Below are positions 21,848 through 30,145 of a stretch of 64,000 nt of DNA, one piece after another (within the stretch, counting starts at the first letter, position 1; each line of letters opens with the position of its first letter). Origin of the DNA: Synechococcus sp. NOUM97013. GTDB lineage: Bacteria; Cyanobacteriota; Cyanobacteriia; PCC-6307; Cyanobiaceae. Position numbers and translations under genes: made by a program. The notes beneath the pieces were generated by a model. That model did not search any database. It had not been told where the DNA came from and saw only the letters and a program-made list of their open reading frames with translations. The stretch is from assembly GCF_014279815.1 (NCBI RefSeq), contig NZ_CP047941.1, forward strand, positions 1,674,001-1,738,000. Direction: 5' to 3'.

Positions 21848-21943
21848 TTGGCTCCCTCAAAAAAAGATCTCGGCCTCCTGGCCAGCACCTTTTTGTTAGG
21901 CCTCGGCCTGCTTCAGGTCATGCTCGGCACATTTGGTTTTTAG
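21848..21943 (+). CDS. Possible 31-residue hydrophobic membrane peptide
   Basis: From a TTG at 21848 the frame reads a charged start (APSKKD) followed by one hydrophobic stretch of about 24 residues (LGLLASTFLLGLGLLQVML) and a stop at 21941. Size and shape match small single-span thylakoid subunits, but I cannot match it to a named one. No ATG and no clear ribosome binding site are present. Its stop overlaps the stop of a convergent small frame on the other strand. Confidence 0.35.
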   Translation: MAPSKKDLGLLASTFLLGLGLLQVMLGTFGF

Positions 21944-22086
21944 TGGCCACCAAACCAGGCACAGCAGTTTCCGATGCGCAGGAAGGACAAACCCTTCACA
22001 GCCACTGCTGCGGGCAAAAATGAAATGCCCAGGATGACCTGCTGATTTCGTTTGATCGCTTCCTCAGACAGCTGAACATCTTTCAA
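21940..22086 (-). CDS. Possible 48-residue small membrane protein
   Basis: From a TTG at 22086 the frame reads KDVQLSEEAIKRNQQVILGI, then a hydrophobic FLPAAVAVKGLSFL and a Cys/Trp/Gly-rich end (RIGNCCAWFGGH). An in-frame stop a few codons upstream fixes the size. The amphipathic-then-hydrophobic composition looks protein-like rather than random. The rare start and missing Shine-Dalgarno lower confidence. Confidence 0.35.
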   Translation of the reverse strand: MKDVQLSEEAIKRNQQVILGISFLPAAVAVKGLSFLRIGNCCAWFGGH

Positions 22087-22138
22087 AACATCCCGAGATC
22101 GGAGGAAGTTTTAAACGGCCAGAGCTGACGACAGCCGC

Positions 22139-22315
22139 TTAGCAGTCGTACTCCAACAATCCACGTCGCGCTCTTGTCTCAGCGTCGCTTTCCTTCATCT
22201 GAGACTCGTCGTAAGTCAACGCCTGCAACGGACACCCCGGTGCTCTGAAGGGCCGGTGCTTGCCGTCATCAATCCATTCACCAACAGGTTGGCCGTGAGC
22301 GGTGTGAATCAGCAT
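22139..22315 (-). CDS. Small hypothetical protein
   Basis: A 58-residue frame from the ATG at 22315 (MLIHTAHGQPVGEWIDDGKH) to an acidic C-terminus. A longer form from 22360 is possible, but its extra residues are Arg/Cys-rich and look like non-coding. No family recognised. The first half may form a small beta unit with HTAHG and PVGEWID motifs. Confidence 0.45.
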   Translation of the reverse strand: MLIHTAHGQPVGEWIDDGKHRPFRAPGCPLQALTYDESQMKESDAETRARRGLLEYDC

Positions 22316-22475
22316 CCCATCGATGCAGCATCGATCCCTCTGTATCGCTGCTGAACGCATCTGCCAGCCCCATGTCAGCAGTTGCCCTCCATATCGAGCA
22401 ACTGCTCCTGGAACCGTTCGTTCCTTCTGTTTCCAGGATTCCGCAGCCGTACCATGCTCAAAATCACATCAACGC

Positions 22476-22700
22476 ATGGCCTACAGAATTGCGATTGGAT
22501 CAGAAGGTGGTGCGTTTCGTGATGTTGATCTCCACGATGACCTTGAAGATGCAATGGCCGCATTGAACAAGTTGATCAACCAAAAAGGCTGGAAGGAACC
22601 CGACTTGGTCGTCTCTTTATTTGACACAAAATCCGGCAAGAGGATGGCCCAATATGGCCTGCAAGATTTCAACTACGAGCAGGCTACATCCAACACCTAA
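22476..22700 (+). CDS. Small conserved hypothetical protein, 74 residues
   Basis: ATG at 22476 gives MAYRIAIGSEGGAFRDVDLH, then an acidic helix (DDLEDAMAALNKLINQKGW) and a strand pair (DLVVSLFDTKSGKRMAQYGL). It looks like a compact folded domain. The in-frame extension upstream to 22323 is Cys/Pro/Ser-rich and unlikely to be translated. Function unknown. Confidence 0.65.
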   Translation: MAYRIAIGSEGGAFRDVDLHDDLEDAMAALNKLINQKGWKEPDLVVSLFDTKSGKRMAQYGLQDFNYEQATSNT

Positions 22701-22790
22701 TACGCCGGATCTCTCTGCCCTCTGGACATCACCGTGGGCACGGGTGCTTGGGGCCTGCCAGATCCAGAGCAAACCCACAACAACTAAGCT

Positions 22791-23174
22791 TCAGTGCCAG
22801 ATCACTCTCAAGCGATTGGGAGCAATCCACTGCTCCTGCTCATCCATCAGCCGCTTGTCGCCACCAAGGGTGAACAGCGTGTCGAAGCGTTGCTGCAACC
22901 CCTGCAATTTATTGGCCTCCACATCCACAACAGCAGCAAGCTCTCCGTGGCGATCAAGCCTCTCCTGATAAGCCACAGAAAGCCTCACGAGACTCACTGA
23001 TCCCAAGAAGATCAACCCCACCTTTACAGCGAGAGCAAGGGTGCTGCACAACAGCTCCCTGCGATCGTTCTGATGCTGAAGAAGAGCCGCCAATGAGGCG
23101 GCGTCAGGCGCGGATGGAACAGCTTTCTGCATGTCCGCTTGTAACGCGAGGACCGGATCCTGCCAAGTGGACAT
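22791..23174 (-). CDS. Membrane-anchored hypothetical protein downstream of psaM
   Basis: A 127-residue protein with an N-terminal polar region (1-43), one transmembrane segment (about 44-64, TLALAVKVGLIFLGSVSLV) and a coiled-coil-like tail (QERLDRHGELAAVVDVEANK). It begins 17 bases after the psaM stop on the same strand, so the two are probably cotranscribed. I do not recognise a family; location suggests a thylakoid or plasma-membrane protein. Confidence 0.7.
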   Translation of the reverse strand: MSTWQDPVLALQADMQKAVPSAPDAASLAALLQHQNDRRELLCSTLALAVKVGLIFLGSVSLVRLSVAYQERLDRHGELAAVVDVEANKLQGLQQRFDTLFTLGGDKRLMDEQEQWIAPNRLRVIWH

Positions 23175-23191
23175 GTTCCATCCCGGTGCAC

Positions 23192-23296
23192 TCAGGCGCG
23201 ATAGAGGCTCACGCAGAGACGCAAAGCCAAAACACCGGCGTGAGCAGCGACCACGAGAGCGATGAAAACTTCGGTCTGGGTGATTGAGCTGACCAT
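23192..23296 (-). CDS. psaM: PsaM, photosystem I subunit XII
   Basis: A 34-residue single-span protein. The frame ITQTEVFIALVVAAHAGVLA followed by LRLCVSLYRA matches the PsaM pattern T-x(4)-ALV-A...(V/F)LA-x-RL...LY. PsaM sits near the trimer interface of photosystem I. The ATG at 23296 has no clear ribosome binding site. Its start codon overlaps the candidate ATG of the divergent gene at 23295 in the tetranucleotide CATG. Confidence 0.85.
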   Translation of the reverse strand: MVSSITQTEVFIALVVAAHAGVLALRLCVSLYRA

Positions 23297-23876
23297 GTCG
23301 GAACCACGAAACAACTGCATTCTTTCGTGCTCAGCCCTCGGGACGCCATCATTCGCAAAGGCCTGTCACACCCTCATGCAAGCGTTGAGTCCTGATCCAG
23401 TGGTCACCATCGACGCCGAGGCGATCCAGACGCTGAATCTGAAACCGCTCGACCCCTGGTTGACACAACCACTGGAGACCCTGCTCCAGGCCGGGGCTGC
23501 CTTGGAAATTCGCTACGCATGGCCGCGCCCTGCCGAAGACCCCAGGGAATTGAGTGAATGCCCTGAGCCTCGGCTCTGGGCGCTCAAAGCCGACGCGCAG
23601 CACCCCTGGCTACCCCTGCTGCTGGATCGTTCCAGTGGCAGCCTCGCCCAACATGTGGCCATGCTGGTCCCCCACGATTTCAGCACCAGCGAGGGCATTC
23701 GCTTCGACCCGCAGGCCCTGGAGCTGTGGATCACTCACCGCCTGATGCTGCTGGACTACCTCAGCGCACAGTCCGGCAAATCCGGCCAGCAGCGGGGAAA
23801 TCTGAGCCTGATGGCCGCAAGTCTGGGCTTCGAGTTAGATGCCGCGTTCTGGCAACTGCTGGATCAGTCCCGGTAA
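23295..23876 (+). CDS. Conserved hypothetical soluble protein
   Basis: About 193 residues from the ATG at 23295 (MSEPRNNCILSC). An in-frame ATG at 23262 would run across psaM antisense, so I prefer 23295; a later start such as 23376 is also possible. Features include a Leu/Pro-rich middle, WLPLLLDRSSGSLAQHVAML and a C-terminal helical region (ITHRLMLLDYLSAQSGK). No family recognised. It runs divergently from psaM. Confidence 0.6.
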   Translation: MSEPRNNCILSCSALGTPSFAKACHTLMQALSPDPVVTIDAEAIQTLNLKPLDPWLTQPLETLLQAGAALEIRYAWPRPAEDPRELSECPEPRLWALKADAQHPWLPLLLDRSSGSLAQHVAMLVPHDFSTSEGIRFDPQALELWITHRLMLLDYLSAQSGKSGQQRGNLSLMAASLGFELDAAFWQLLDQSR

Positions 23877-23942
23877 GGAAATGGAAGACACCAACTGAGG
23901 TCGGCCAGATCACAACCTTGGGAACCTTTTCTCTTTAAACAA

Positions 23943-24953
23943 GTGTCGCCAGTGGTCGCACTCATGGACCTGAACATCTGGATGGTGGTGGGTTTTCTGC
24001 TCGCTGCCTATTCCGTGGTCGCCAACGACTCCCTGCAAACCCTCGGCACTTACATCTCATCGAACCGAGCACGCACGCCCAAGTGGATCCAGATGAGCTT
24101 CATCTGCGCCATCACACTTGTGGTGCTGGGATTGGGCTGGTGCATCAACAAGGGTGATCCCGCCTGGGGGCGCCTGGAGCACTTTCCCCTTCCTGAAACC
24201 TTCACCTGGGTGTACGTCCTGCCGCCGCTGGCTGTGCTGGCCCTGACAGCCTGGGGTGCCCCTGTCAGCACATCCTTCCTGGTGTTGACGTCCTTTGTGC
24301 CGGCCAACATCGGCAAACTGCTGCAAAGCTCGTTATCGGGCTACGTCCTGGCATTCGGGCTGGGGTGGATCGTCTGGTGGCTGGGCATGTGGATGCTGGA
24401 ACGCTGGGTGTTCCAGCGGACTCGCGACCACCAAGAGTTCAACAGGATCTGGTACGGGCTTCAGTGGTGCTCAACCGGATTTCTCTGGAGCATGTGGATG
24501 GTCCAGGACCTGGCCAACATCTTTGTGTATCTGCCGCGCAGTCTGGGGATACTGCCGATGGTGCTCTGCACCGTGATTCTCTGCATCGGACTGTGCCTGC
24601 TGGTGGTCAGCGGCGGCGGACCGATTCAAGGAGTTCTGCGCAGCAAAACCAACATGGCTGATCTGCGCTCGGCAACCGTGATCGACTTCACGTTCGGGCT
24701 GTGCCTGCTGATCAAGGCCAGCTTGAGCAGCTTTCCGCTCAGCACCACCTGGGTCTTCCTGGGACTGATCGGCGGTCGAGAAGTCGCCCTGCGTTTCAAG
24801 GAACAGAGCCTCGATGAGGTGTTCACCAATCGGAAAGGTGGAGACCTCCGTCAGATCGTTGGCAACGACATCGGCAAAGCGTCAGTTGGTGTTCTGGTCA
24901 GCGTGTTGTTTGCCCTTGGGCTCCAACCACTGATCGCCTGGAGCAGCGGCTGA
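23943..24953 (+). CDS. PiT-like permease, diverged inorganic-phosphate transporter family
   Basis: A 336-residue polytopic membrane protein with about 9-10 hydrophobic segments. Two inverted PiT hallmarks are recognisable but changed: VVANDSLQTLGTYISS near 25 (PiT has G-x-N-D) with GAPVSTSFLVLTSF near 105, and a second half with FPLSTTWVFLGLIGGREVAL near 275. PiT carriers use Na+ or H+ to import phosphate. The substrate here cannot be read from sequence. The GTG at 23943 or the ATG at 23964 could be the start. Confidence 0.7.
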   Translation: MSPVVALMDLNIWMVVGFLLAAYSVVANDSLQTLGTYISSNRARTPKWIQMSFICAITLVVLGLGWCINKGDPAWGRLEHFPLPETFTWVYVLPPLAVLALTAWGAPVSTSFLVLTSFVPANIGKLLQSSLSGYVLAFGLGWIVWWLGMWMLERWVFQRTRDHQEFNRIWYGLQWCSTGFLWSMWMVQDLANIFVYLPRSLGILPMVLCTVILCIGLCLLVVSGGGPIQGVLRSKTNMADLRSATVIDFTFGLCLLIKASLSSFPLSTTWVFLGLIGGREVALRFKEQSLDEVFTNRKGGDLRQIVGNDIGKASVGVLVSVLFALGLQPLIAWSSG

Positions 24954-24971
24954 ATCCCTGCGATCAAGCAG

Positions 24972-25742
24972 TCATGCCTGCTGCAAGGCCAGCTCAAGAG
25001 CCCGCCGACCACTGTCCACAGCCAAAAGCGCGGCAAGCCCTCTGAGCAGCCACGCCAAGGTGCCAGCGCGCACACTGTCGAGCCTGGAGGCCGTCCATTG
25101 GGCCGCCACAGCGGCGACAGCTCCGAGCAGCACACCCAGCATCCACTGCCCACGCCCTTCCTGAAGAAACTGAAGCGATGCAGCCGTGGCGGAACACGCC
25201 ACCGCCAGCGTGCTCAAGCGGATGGCCTGACGAATCGGCACCGACAACCCGCTCACCATCAACGGCACCATCAACAGTCCACCGCCAAGGCCCAGCATTC
25301 CGCCGGCAAGACCTGCCACGCCACCCACCGCGGTCAGCCCGGCCAGCGGCAACGGCTGATCGTCAGATCTCTCAGTGTCACCACGATCACCGCGAATGGT
25401 GAACGCCAGCACCACGTAAAGCAGCGACTGCAGCGTCAACAGATGCCAGCCGGCCACCAGGCGTCCCAGCTGGCTGAACACCCAAGCGGTCAGGAAAGCC
25501 GCCAGACCGATGGCAAGAGCAGGCTTGAGCTGCAATGACCTGGAGCGAAGGTGGATGAAGCTGCCACCCAGCGCCGTTGGCACGATCGCGAACGTGCTGG
25601 TGGCCAGGGCCTGATGAGGACTGAGCCCCATCCAGAGCAGCAAAGGCGCGAAGATCAACCCACCTCCAATGCCAAGGAGGCCTGCCAGGGCTCCTGCCAG
25701 GAGGCCCAGAGGCACCGCCAGCAACACATCCGTCAAAGTCAT
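24972..25742 (-). CDS. TauE/SafE family membrane permease
   Basis: Sulfite exporter TauE/SafE family, about 256 residues from the ATG at 25742 (MTLTDVLLAVPLGLLAGALA). The two-fold repeat typical of the family is visible: GLLGIGGGLIFAPLLL near residue 22 and GGMLGLGGGLLMVPLM near 145. Such proteins move organic sulfonates, sulfite or related anions; the substrate is unknown. The start lies 7 bases from the candidate start of the divergent ligase-like gene. Confidence 0.85.
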   Translation of the reverse strand: MTLTDVLLAVPLGLLAGALAGLLGIGGGLIFAPLLLWMGLSPHQALATSTFAIVPTALGGSFIHLRSRSLQLKPALAIGLAAFLTAWVFSQLGRLVAGWHLLTLQSLLYVVLAFTIRGDRGDTERSDDQPLPLAGLTAVGGVAGLAGGMLGLGGGLLMVPLMVSGLSVPIRQAIRLSTLAVACSATAASLQFLQEGRGQWMLGVLLGAVAAVAAQWTASRLDSVRAGTLAWLLRGLAALLAVDSGRRALELALQQA

Positions 25743-25749
25743 CGCCGCC

Positions 25750-26523
25750 ATGACGCAGCCTGCATCCTGCCGGTCCGAACAACGGAACAGCGGGCGCGTG
25801 GTGCCCACCCTTGTACTCGATGGTGCCGAGCAGATGGCGTTGGATGCCTTGCTGCTGGAAGGGTGCTGGAGGTCAGAGCAGCGATCCCCCGTGATTCGGT
25901 TTTATCAGTGGCGTCGCCCAACGCTCTCCCTGGGCCGGCATCTCCGTCGGATTCCTGACCGCTGGCATCAGCTTTCCCGTGATGGGCATGTGGCGCTGGT
26001 TCGACGTCCAAGTGGTGGTGGAGCTGTGTTGCACGCTGGCGGACTCACCTACGCCTTGATCTGGCCCGAGGCCCCACACCAACGTCAAGAGGCCTACGCA
26101 ACCCTGAACAGCCGCATCCAGCGTGGATTCCAACAGCTCGGGGTCAACTTGAGCTCCGGTGCACATCCTCAGGACGCTGGCGAAGTCAACTGCTTTGCCC
26201 GCTCCACCCAGGCCGACCTCGTGGATGAGGACGGCAGCAAACGGATTGGCAGTGCCCAGTTCTGGCAACACGGTCACCTGCTTCAGCATGGGGAAATCCC
26301 GCTGACACCGCCAGTCAGCCTCTGGAGATCTCTCTTCGAAAGCCCACCACCGCAATGGCATCCCGAGCCCCCCTCAGTTCAGGACGTGGAACAAGCACTG
26401 ATGCAGGCCTTGAGCCAGCAGTGGCCAGGATTGAAATGGATCACCCGTCCGATCAGCGCCGCCGAACGCGCTGATCTCCAAACCAGAGCCTCCCTCTATC
26501 GGCTGGAGGCATCCGCGCTTTGA
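25750..26523 (+). CDS. Lipoate/biotin-protein ligase family protein
   Basis: Member of the BPL/LplA/LipB cofactor-transferase fold, about 257 residues from the ATG at 25750. Typical elements are VRRPSGGGAVLHAGGLTYAL near 84-103 and SKRIGSAQFWQHGHLLQHGE, which retains the Lys of the LplA active site. It would activate lipoate or octanoate, or move it to carrier proteins. The C-terminal accessory domain of full LplA is missing. Its 3' end overlaps the convergent protease gene by 28 bases. Confidence 0.8.
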   Translation: MTQPASCRSEQRNSGRVVPTLVLDGAEQMALDALLLEGCWRSEQRSPVIRFYQWRRPTLSLGRHLRRIPDRWHQLSRDGHVALVRRPSGGGAVLHAGGLTYALIWPEAPHQRQEAYATLNSRIQRGFQQLGVNLSSGAHPQDAGEVNCFARSTQADLVDEDGSKRIGSAQFWQHGHLLQHGEIPLTPPVSLWRSLFESPPPQWHPEPPSVQDVEQALMQALSQQWPGLKWITRPISAAERADLQTRASLYRLEASAL

Positions 26524-27767
26524 TCCACCAGGAGACCTGAAGACTGCATGCTCTTCACCACTTGGGCGAGGGGCATCCCGAAGGGATAGGTGTTGCTGCG
26601 ACGGGCAGCGGTCAGCATCGCGTCGGGAAGTTTCACGGACAAACCTTTGAGCACAGCTTCTCCGAGATCACAGCGATCAAGGGTTCCACTAGGGAGACCT
26701 GCAGGACCCAGCACCAACAGACGGCCCTGTGCACTGGACTCCAGTGCAATCACCGCCTTCCACAGCGGAGCTGACTGCTGAATCGATGGCAGCCGGTCGA
26801 GGGGCTCCAGATGATCAGCGATGGTCTGTCGGTCCCACTGCTGAACAGGCAAATCCTTGAGCGGTTGATCGGTGATGAAACCGATCCAGCGCCCCCCGCG
26901 ACACACCAGCACCCAGTCAGGAAGGCTCTGGTCACCGTCTTCACTGGCGCCAAGACGGAGTTTGCTGAGGCTGCGCAAGCTCTGATCGGCCTCCACCACA
27001 CGAAAACGCCGCGCCGTGGCGGGTCCGACGGTTTCGCGCTTAAGCACCTGTTGAAGGGCCAGGGTCTGCGTCTGACTGCGCGAAGCACCCATCCCGAACC
27101 AGCCCAGAAGCATCAGCCAGAACCCTGAGAAGCCGCCGCCCCGCAACACAATCCAGAAGCCGAGCATGATCGCGAACAGCGACAGAAAACGTCCACTCGC
27201 GGTTGCCACCTGAATGCCACGGCGCTGACTTCCGGTCCACTGCCAGACAAGCGATTTGAGAATCAGGCCACCATCCAGCGGCAACCCGGGCAACAGATTG
27301 AAGATGGCCAGCACCAGGTTGAGCCAGCCCAGCTGAGCCAACAGATTTCCCAACAACGGATTGACGTGGTTGCCGGGATGGGAAACCACCAGCAGGATCA
27401 GCCCGAGAATCAGGCTGACCGCGGGTCCGGCGGCAGCGACGCGCAGCGACCCCATCGCCGTGGAGCATTCACGCTCCACCCGCGCCACTCCCCCCATCAG
27501 GAAAAGGGTGATGCTGCGCACCTTCACCCCTTCACGCAGGGCCACCAGCGAATGGCCCAATTCATGCAGCAGCACCGAAACAAACAGCAGCAGGGCGGTG
27601 AGCAGACCCATGAACCAACTGATCCAGACCGTGCCAGTGGCATCCGGCATGGTGCTGGCCACCTGCTGCTGAAACGCCATCGTGAACAGCACCAGAATGA
27701 TGAACCAGCTGGGATGAACCCTGAGGGGGATCCCACCGATCCGCATCAATTGCCAGCCATCACCCAC
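26496..27767 (-). CDS. Site-2 protease family (M50) membrane metallopeptidase
   Basis: 423 residues. The zinc-binding LLHELGHSLVAL (HExxH) is near 67-78 and the second motif NLLPGLPLDGG near 158-168, both inside about six hydrophobic segments. The C-terminal 190 residues are soluble and look like a CBS-domain pair. Members perform intramembrane cleavage of regulatory proteins. The frame starts at a GTG (27767); an ATG seven codons in is an alternative. Gene organisation with the divergent trpF is tight (71 bases). Confidence 0.88.
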   Translation of the reverse strand: MGDGWQLMRIGGIPLRVHPSWFIILVLFTMAFQQQVASTMPDATGTVWISWFMGLLTALLLFVSVLLHELGHSLVALREGVKVRSITLFLMGGVARVERECSTAMGSLRVAAAGPAVSLILGLILLVVSHPGNHVNPLLGNLLAQLGWLNLVLAIFNLLPGLPLDGGLILKSLVWQWTGSQRRGIQVATASGRFLSLFAIMLGFWIVLRGGGFSGFWLMLLGWFGMGASRSQTQTLALQQVLKRETVGPATARRFRVVEADQSLRSLSKLRLGASEDGDQSLPDWVLVCRGGRWIGFITDQPLKDLPVQQWDRQTIADHLEPLDRLPSIQQSAPLWKAVIALESSAQGRLLVLGPAGLPSGTLDRCDLGEAVLKGLSVKLPDAMLTAARRSNTYPFGMPLAQVVKSMQSSGLLVDQSADASSR

Positions 27768-27838
27768 GTGCTTTTCCGGCGGGAGTGGCCGGTCTCGTTA
27801 CCTCAATCCTAGAAAGGACCCCCAACAGCCTTCTCTTC

Positions 27839-28534
27839 ATGGTCGACCAGGGCCTGTCCCTCAAGATTTGCGGTCTCACTGACAGCGATCAGGCTTGCGC
27901 GATCGCCGCCATGGGTGTGCAGGCCATCGGTGTGATCGGCGTTGCTGGAACACCACGATTCGTCGAGGCGGAACAGCGGCGGGCCATCTTTCAGCGCCTT
28001 GCCGTGGAGCATCCCTCCGTTCAACGGGTCTGGGTTGTGGCTGATCTCAGCGAAGAGGAACTGGGAACCAGCCTCGCAGGAGAGGGACAACCCTCTGTGA
28101 TTCAGCTGCATGGCCAGGAATCACCGCATCTCTGCGAGCAACTGAGACGACGGTTCCCGCAGATTGCCTGGTGGAAAGCGCTGCGTTTGCGCGATGCACA
28201 GGATCTGAGCCGGCTTGACACCTACACCGATTGCGTGGATGCACTGCTGTTGGATGCCTGGAGTCCGAGCCAGCTGGGAGGCACTGGACACCGGCTGGAT
28301 CCTGCCTGGCTGACGCAGGTCGATGAACGCATCCATGAAGCAACACCCTGGTGGCTCGCGGGTGGCGTCAGTGCTGAGTGGGTACCCACCCTGCTGCAAC
28401 AGGTGCGCCCCTTTGGTCTGGATGCATCCAGTCGGTTGGAAGATCGCCCTGGCGTGAAGAATCTCGAATTAGTGAGGGATCTGGTAACTGCCGTGAAAGC
28501 TTTTCAGGCCACATCAACCCACTCGGACACTTGA
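27839..28534 (+). CDS. trpF: Phosphoribosylanthranilate isomerase
   Basis: Third step of tryptophan biosynthesis, a (beta/alpha)8 enzyme of 231 residues from the ATG at 27839. The active-site motifs are SLKICGL at the N-terminus (the Cys is present), LLLDAWSPSQLGGTG with the catalytic Asp, WWLAGGVSAEWV and GLDASSRLEDRPGVKN at the phosphate site. An in-frame extension upstream to 27785 has no family match. Confidence 0.93.
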   Translation: MVDQGLSLKICGLTDSDQACAIAAMGVQAIGVIGVAGTPRFVEAEQRRAIFQRLAVEHPSVQRVWVVADLSEEELGTSLAGEGQPSVIQLHGQESPHLCEQLRRRFPQIAWWKALRLRDAQDLSRLDTYTDCVDALLLDAWSPSQLGGTGHRLDPAWLTQVDERIHEATPWWLAGGVSAEWVPTLLQQVRPFGLDASSRLEDRPGVKNLELVRDLVTAVKAFQATSTHSDT

Positions 28535-28618
28535 ATGCTCAATCCAGAGAACAGCAATTGATTGAACTCACCAACATGAGCGATCACTGTCCACTGGATT
28601 GGAGAAATCAGCAGGCGA

Positions 28619-29401
28619 TCAGGTGCTGAGCAGCGCTTCCTGCTGACGCACCAGCTCAAAGAATTCCTGCTTGAGGCTGGGATCGTGGCGGAAGTCGCCA
28701 CGCACCACCGAGTTCACCATGCTGGTTTGGGGCTCCTGCACTCCACGCCATTTCATGCAGTAGTGCTGAGCTTTGATAATGATGCCGAGACCTTGGGGCT
28801 CGCAGAGCTTTTCAATCTCATCGGCGAGGATCATCACCGCCTCCTCCTGGATGTGGGGACGGGAAAACACCCAATCAGCCACACGCGTGAACTTGGAAAG
28901 TCCGATCACCCGGGCACCAGGTTTGATCCCGATCCAGCAATTGCCCATGATCGGAACGAGGTGGTGGGAGCAGGCGGAACGAACCGTGATCGGTCCGACT
29001 GTGTAGATCTCATCCAGCTGCTTCACATTGGGAAAGCTGGCCACCTTGGGCTGCTGGTGATAACGACCCTTAAACACTTCTTGCAGATACATCTTGGCGA
29101 CCCGCTCAGCCGTTTCGGCTGTGTTGTGGTCGTTGTCGATGTCGATGACCAGGCTCTGGAGCAGATCTCGCACCCTGTCAGCCACTTCAACCTGAAGCGT
29201 TTCAAGCTCACCGGGAAGCAGATGATCAGCAATGTTGTCGTTGGCGAAGAACGACACTCCGCGCTCGCGGAGGCGCTCACGAATCACCTCAGAAATCTTG
29301 GCCTCCGCGAACTGCAATTGACCATTGCTTGAAGGATTGGTGCTCAGAGAAGCGAAAGCAGCACCGTTGCCGTTACTGGAAGTAGGGAGTGTGGAAGTCA
29401 T
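28619..29401 (-). CDS. folE: GTP cyclohydrolase I
   Basis: First enzyme of tetrahydrofolate and pterin biosynthesis, converting GTP to dihydroneopterin triphosphate. 260 residues: a variable Ser/Asn-rich start (1-32), then the core with SACSHHLVPIMGNCWIG (zinc Cys and His) and KAQHYCMKWRGVQEP (second zinc Cys). Normal length. It is the last gene of a minus-strand run with the SDR and accA. Confidence 0.95.
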   Translation of the reverse strand: MTSTLPTSSNGNGAAFASLSTNPSSNGQLQFAEAKISEVIRERLRERGVSFFANDNIADHLLPGELETLQVEVADRVRDLLQSLVIDIDNDHNTAETAERVAKMYLQEVFKGRYHQQPKVASFPNVKQLDEIYTVGPITVRSACSHHLVPIMGNCWIGIKPGARVIGLSKFTRVADWVFSRPHIQEEAVMILADEIEKLCEPQGLGIIIKAQHYCMKWRGVQEPQTSMVNSVVRGDFRHDPSLKQEFFELVRQQEALLST

Positions 29402-29413
29402 CTCTTTCAGAAT

Positions 29414-30121
29414 TCAAAAGGCGCCGGTGGCTGGCATGAGAGTGAGGTCTTCAACGACCTGTGTGGCAGGTTGTTGAGCAAGATGAAGAAGTGCTTCAGC
29501 GGCCTGATTGACGGGCAGCATCGCACGCCGGTCGAAATCACTGCTGACTGTGGGTGAATCCCAGAGGGATGTGTCGACAGCCCCAAGGGTGAGCGTGCAG
29601 GCACGGATTCCGTGGGAACGCTCTTCCTCAGCGAGGCAACGGGTGAAACTGGCCAGAGCAGCCTTTACCGTGCAGTAAGCACCCCAGCCGGGGAAGGCAT
29701 TGCGAGCAGCATGACTGCTGACGTTGATGACCAAACCCCCTGCAGGACGCATTGAGGGAACGACAGCCGCACACACTTGGAACACACTGGTGAGATTGAG
29801 CTGCATCAGCCAATTCCAGCGATCCAGAGGCATCTCCAGCAACTCCCCAGTCCAGGCCGCGCCAGCATTGTTGATCAACACCGATGGGCGAAGCCCCTGG
29901 CTGAGCAGCACTTCCAAGCCCGGCGCAATGGCCGAGGGATCAGTGAAATCGATGGATTGATGAATCACACGTGATCCACCTGATCGCAGCTCGGAGGCCA
30001 AAGATTGCAGAGCCGCTTCACTTCTGGACACCAGAAGCAGGTCCCAGCCTGCAGCAGCAAATGATTTTGCTGCTGCATGGCCTATACCACGCGATGCACC
30101 AGTAATCAGGACTGAGGGCAA
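29414..30121 (-). CDS. Short-chain dehydrogenase/reductase
   Basis: Classical SDR, 235 residues. The NAD(P) motif TGASRGIG is at 7-14, NNAGAAW near 86 and a catalytic region with S..., Y (WGAYCTVKAALASF, YxxxK) around 148-162. Substrate unknown. The TTG start at 30121 fits the beginning of the fold (PSVLITGASRG). It lies between accA and folE in one direction, 12 bases before folE, so it is probably in that operon. Confidence 0.85.
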   Translation of the reverse strand: MPSVLITGASRGIGHAAAKSFAAAGWDLLLVSRSEAALQSLASELRSGGSRVIHQSIDFTDPSAIAPGLEVLLSQGLRPSVLINNAGAAWTGELLEMPLDRWNWLMQLNLTSVFQVCAAVVPSMRPAGGLVINVSSHAARNAFPGWGAYCTVKAALASFTRCLAEEERSHGIRACTLTLGAVDTSLWDSPTVSSDFDRRAMLPVNQAAEALLHLAQQPATQVVEDLTLMPATGAF

Positions 30122-30145
30122 GAAATCGGTGCAAACTGCAGCACA

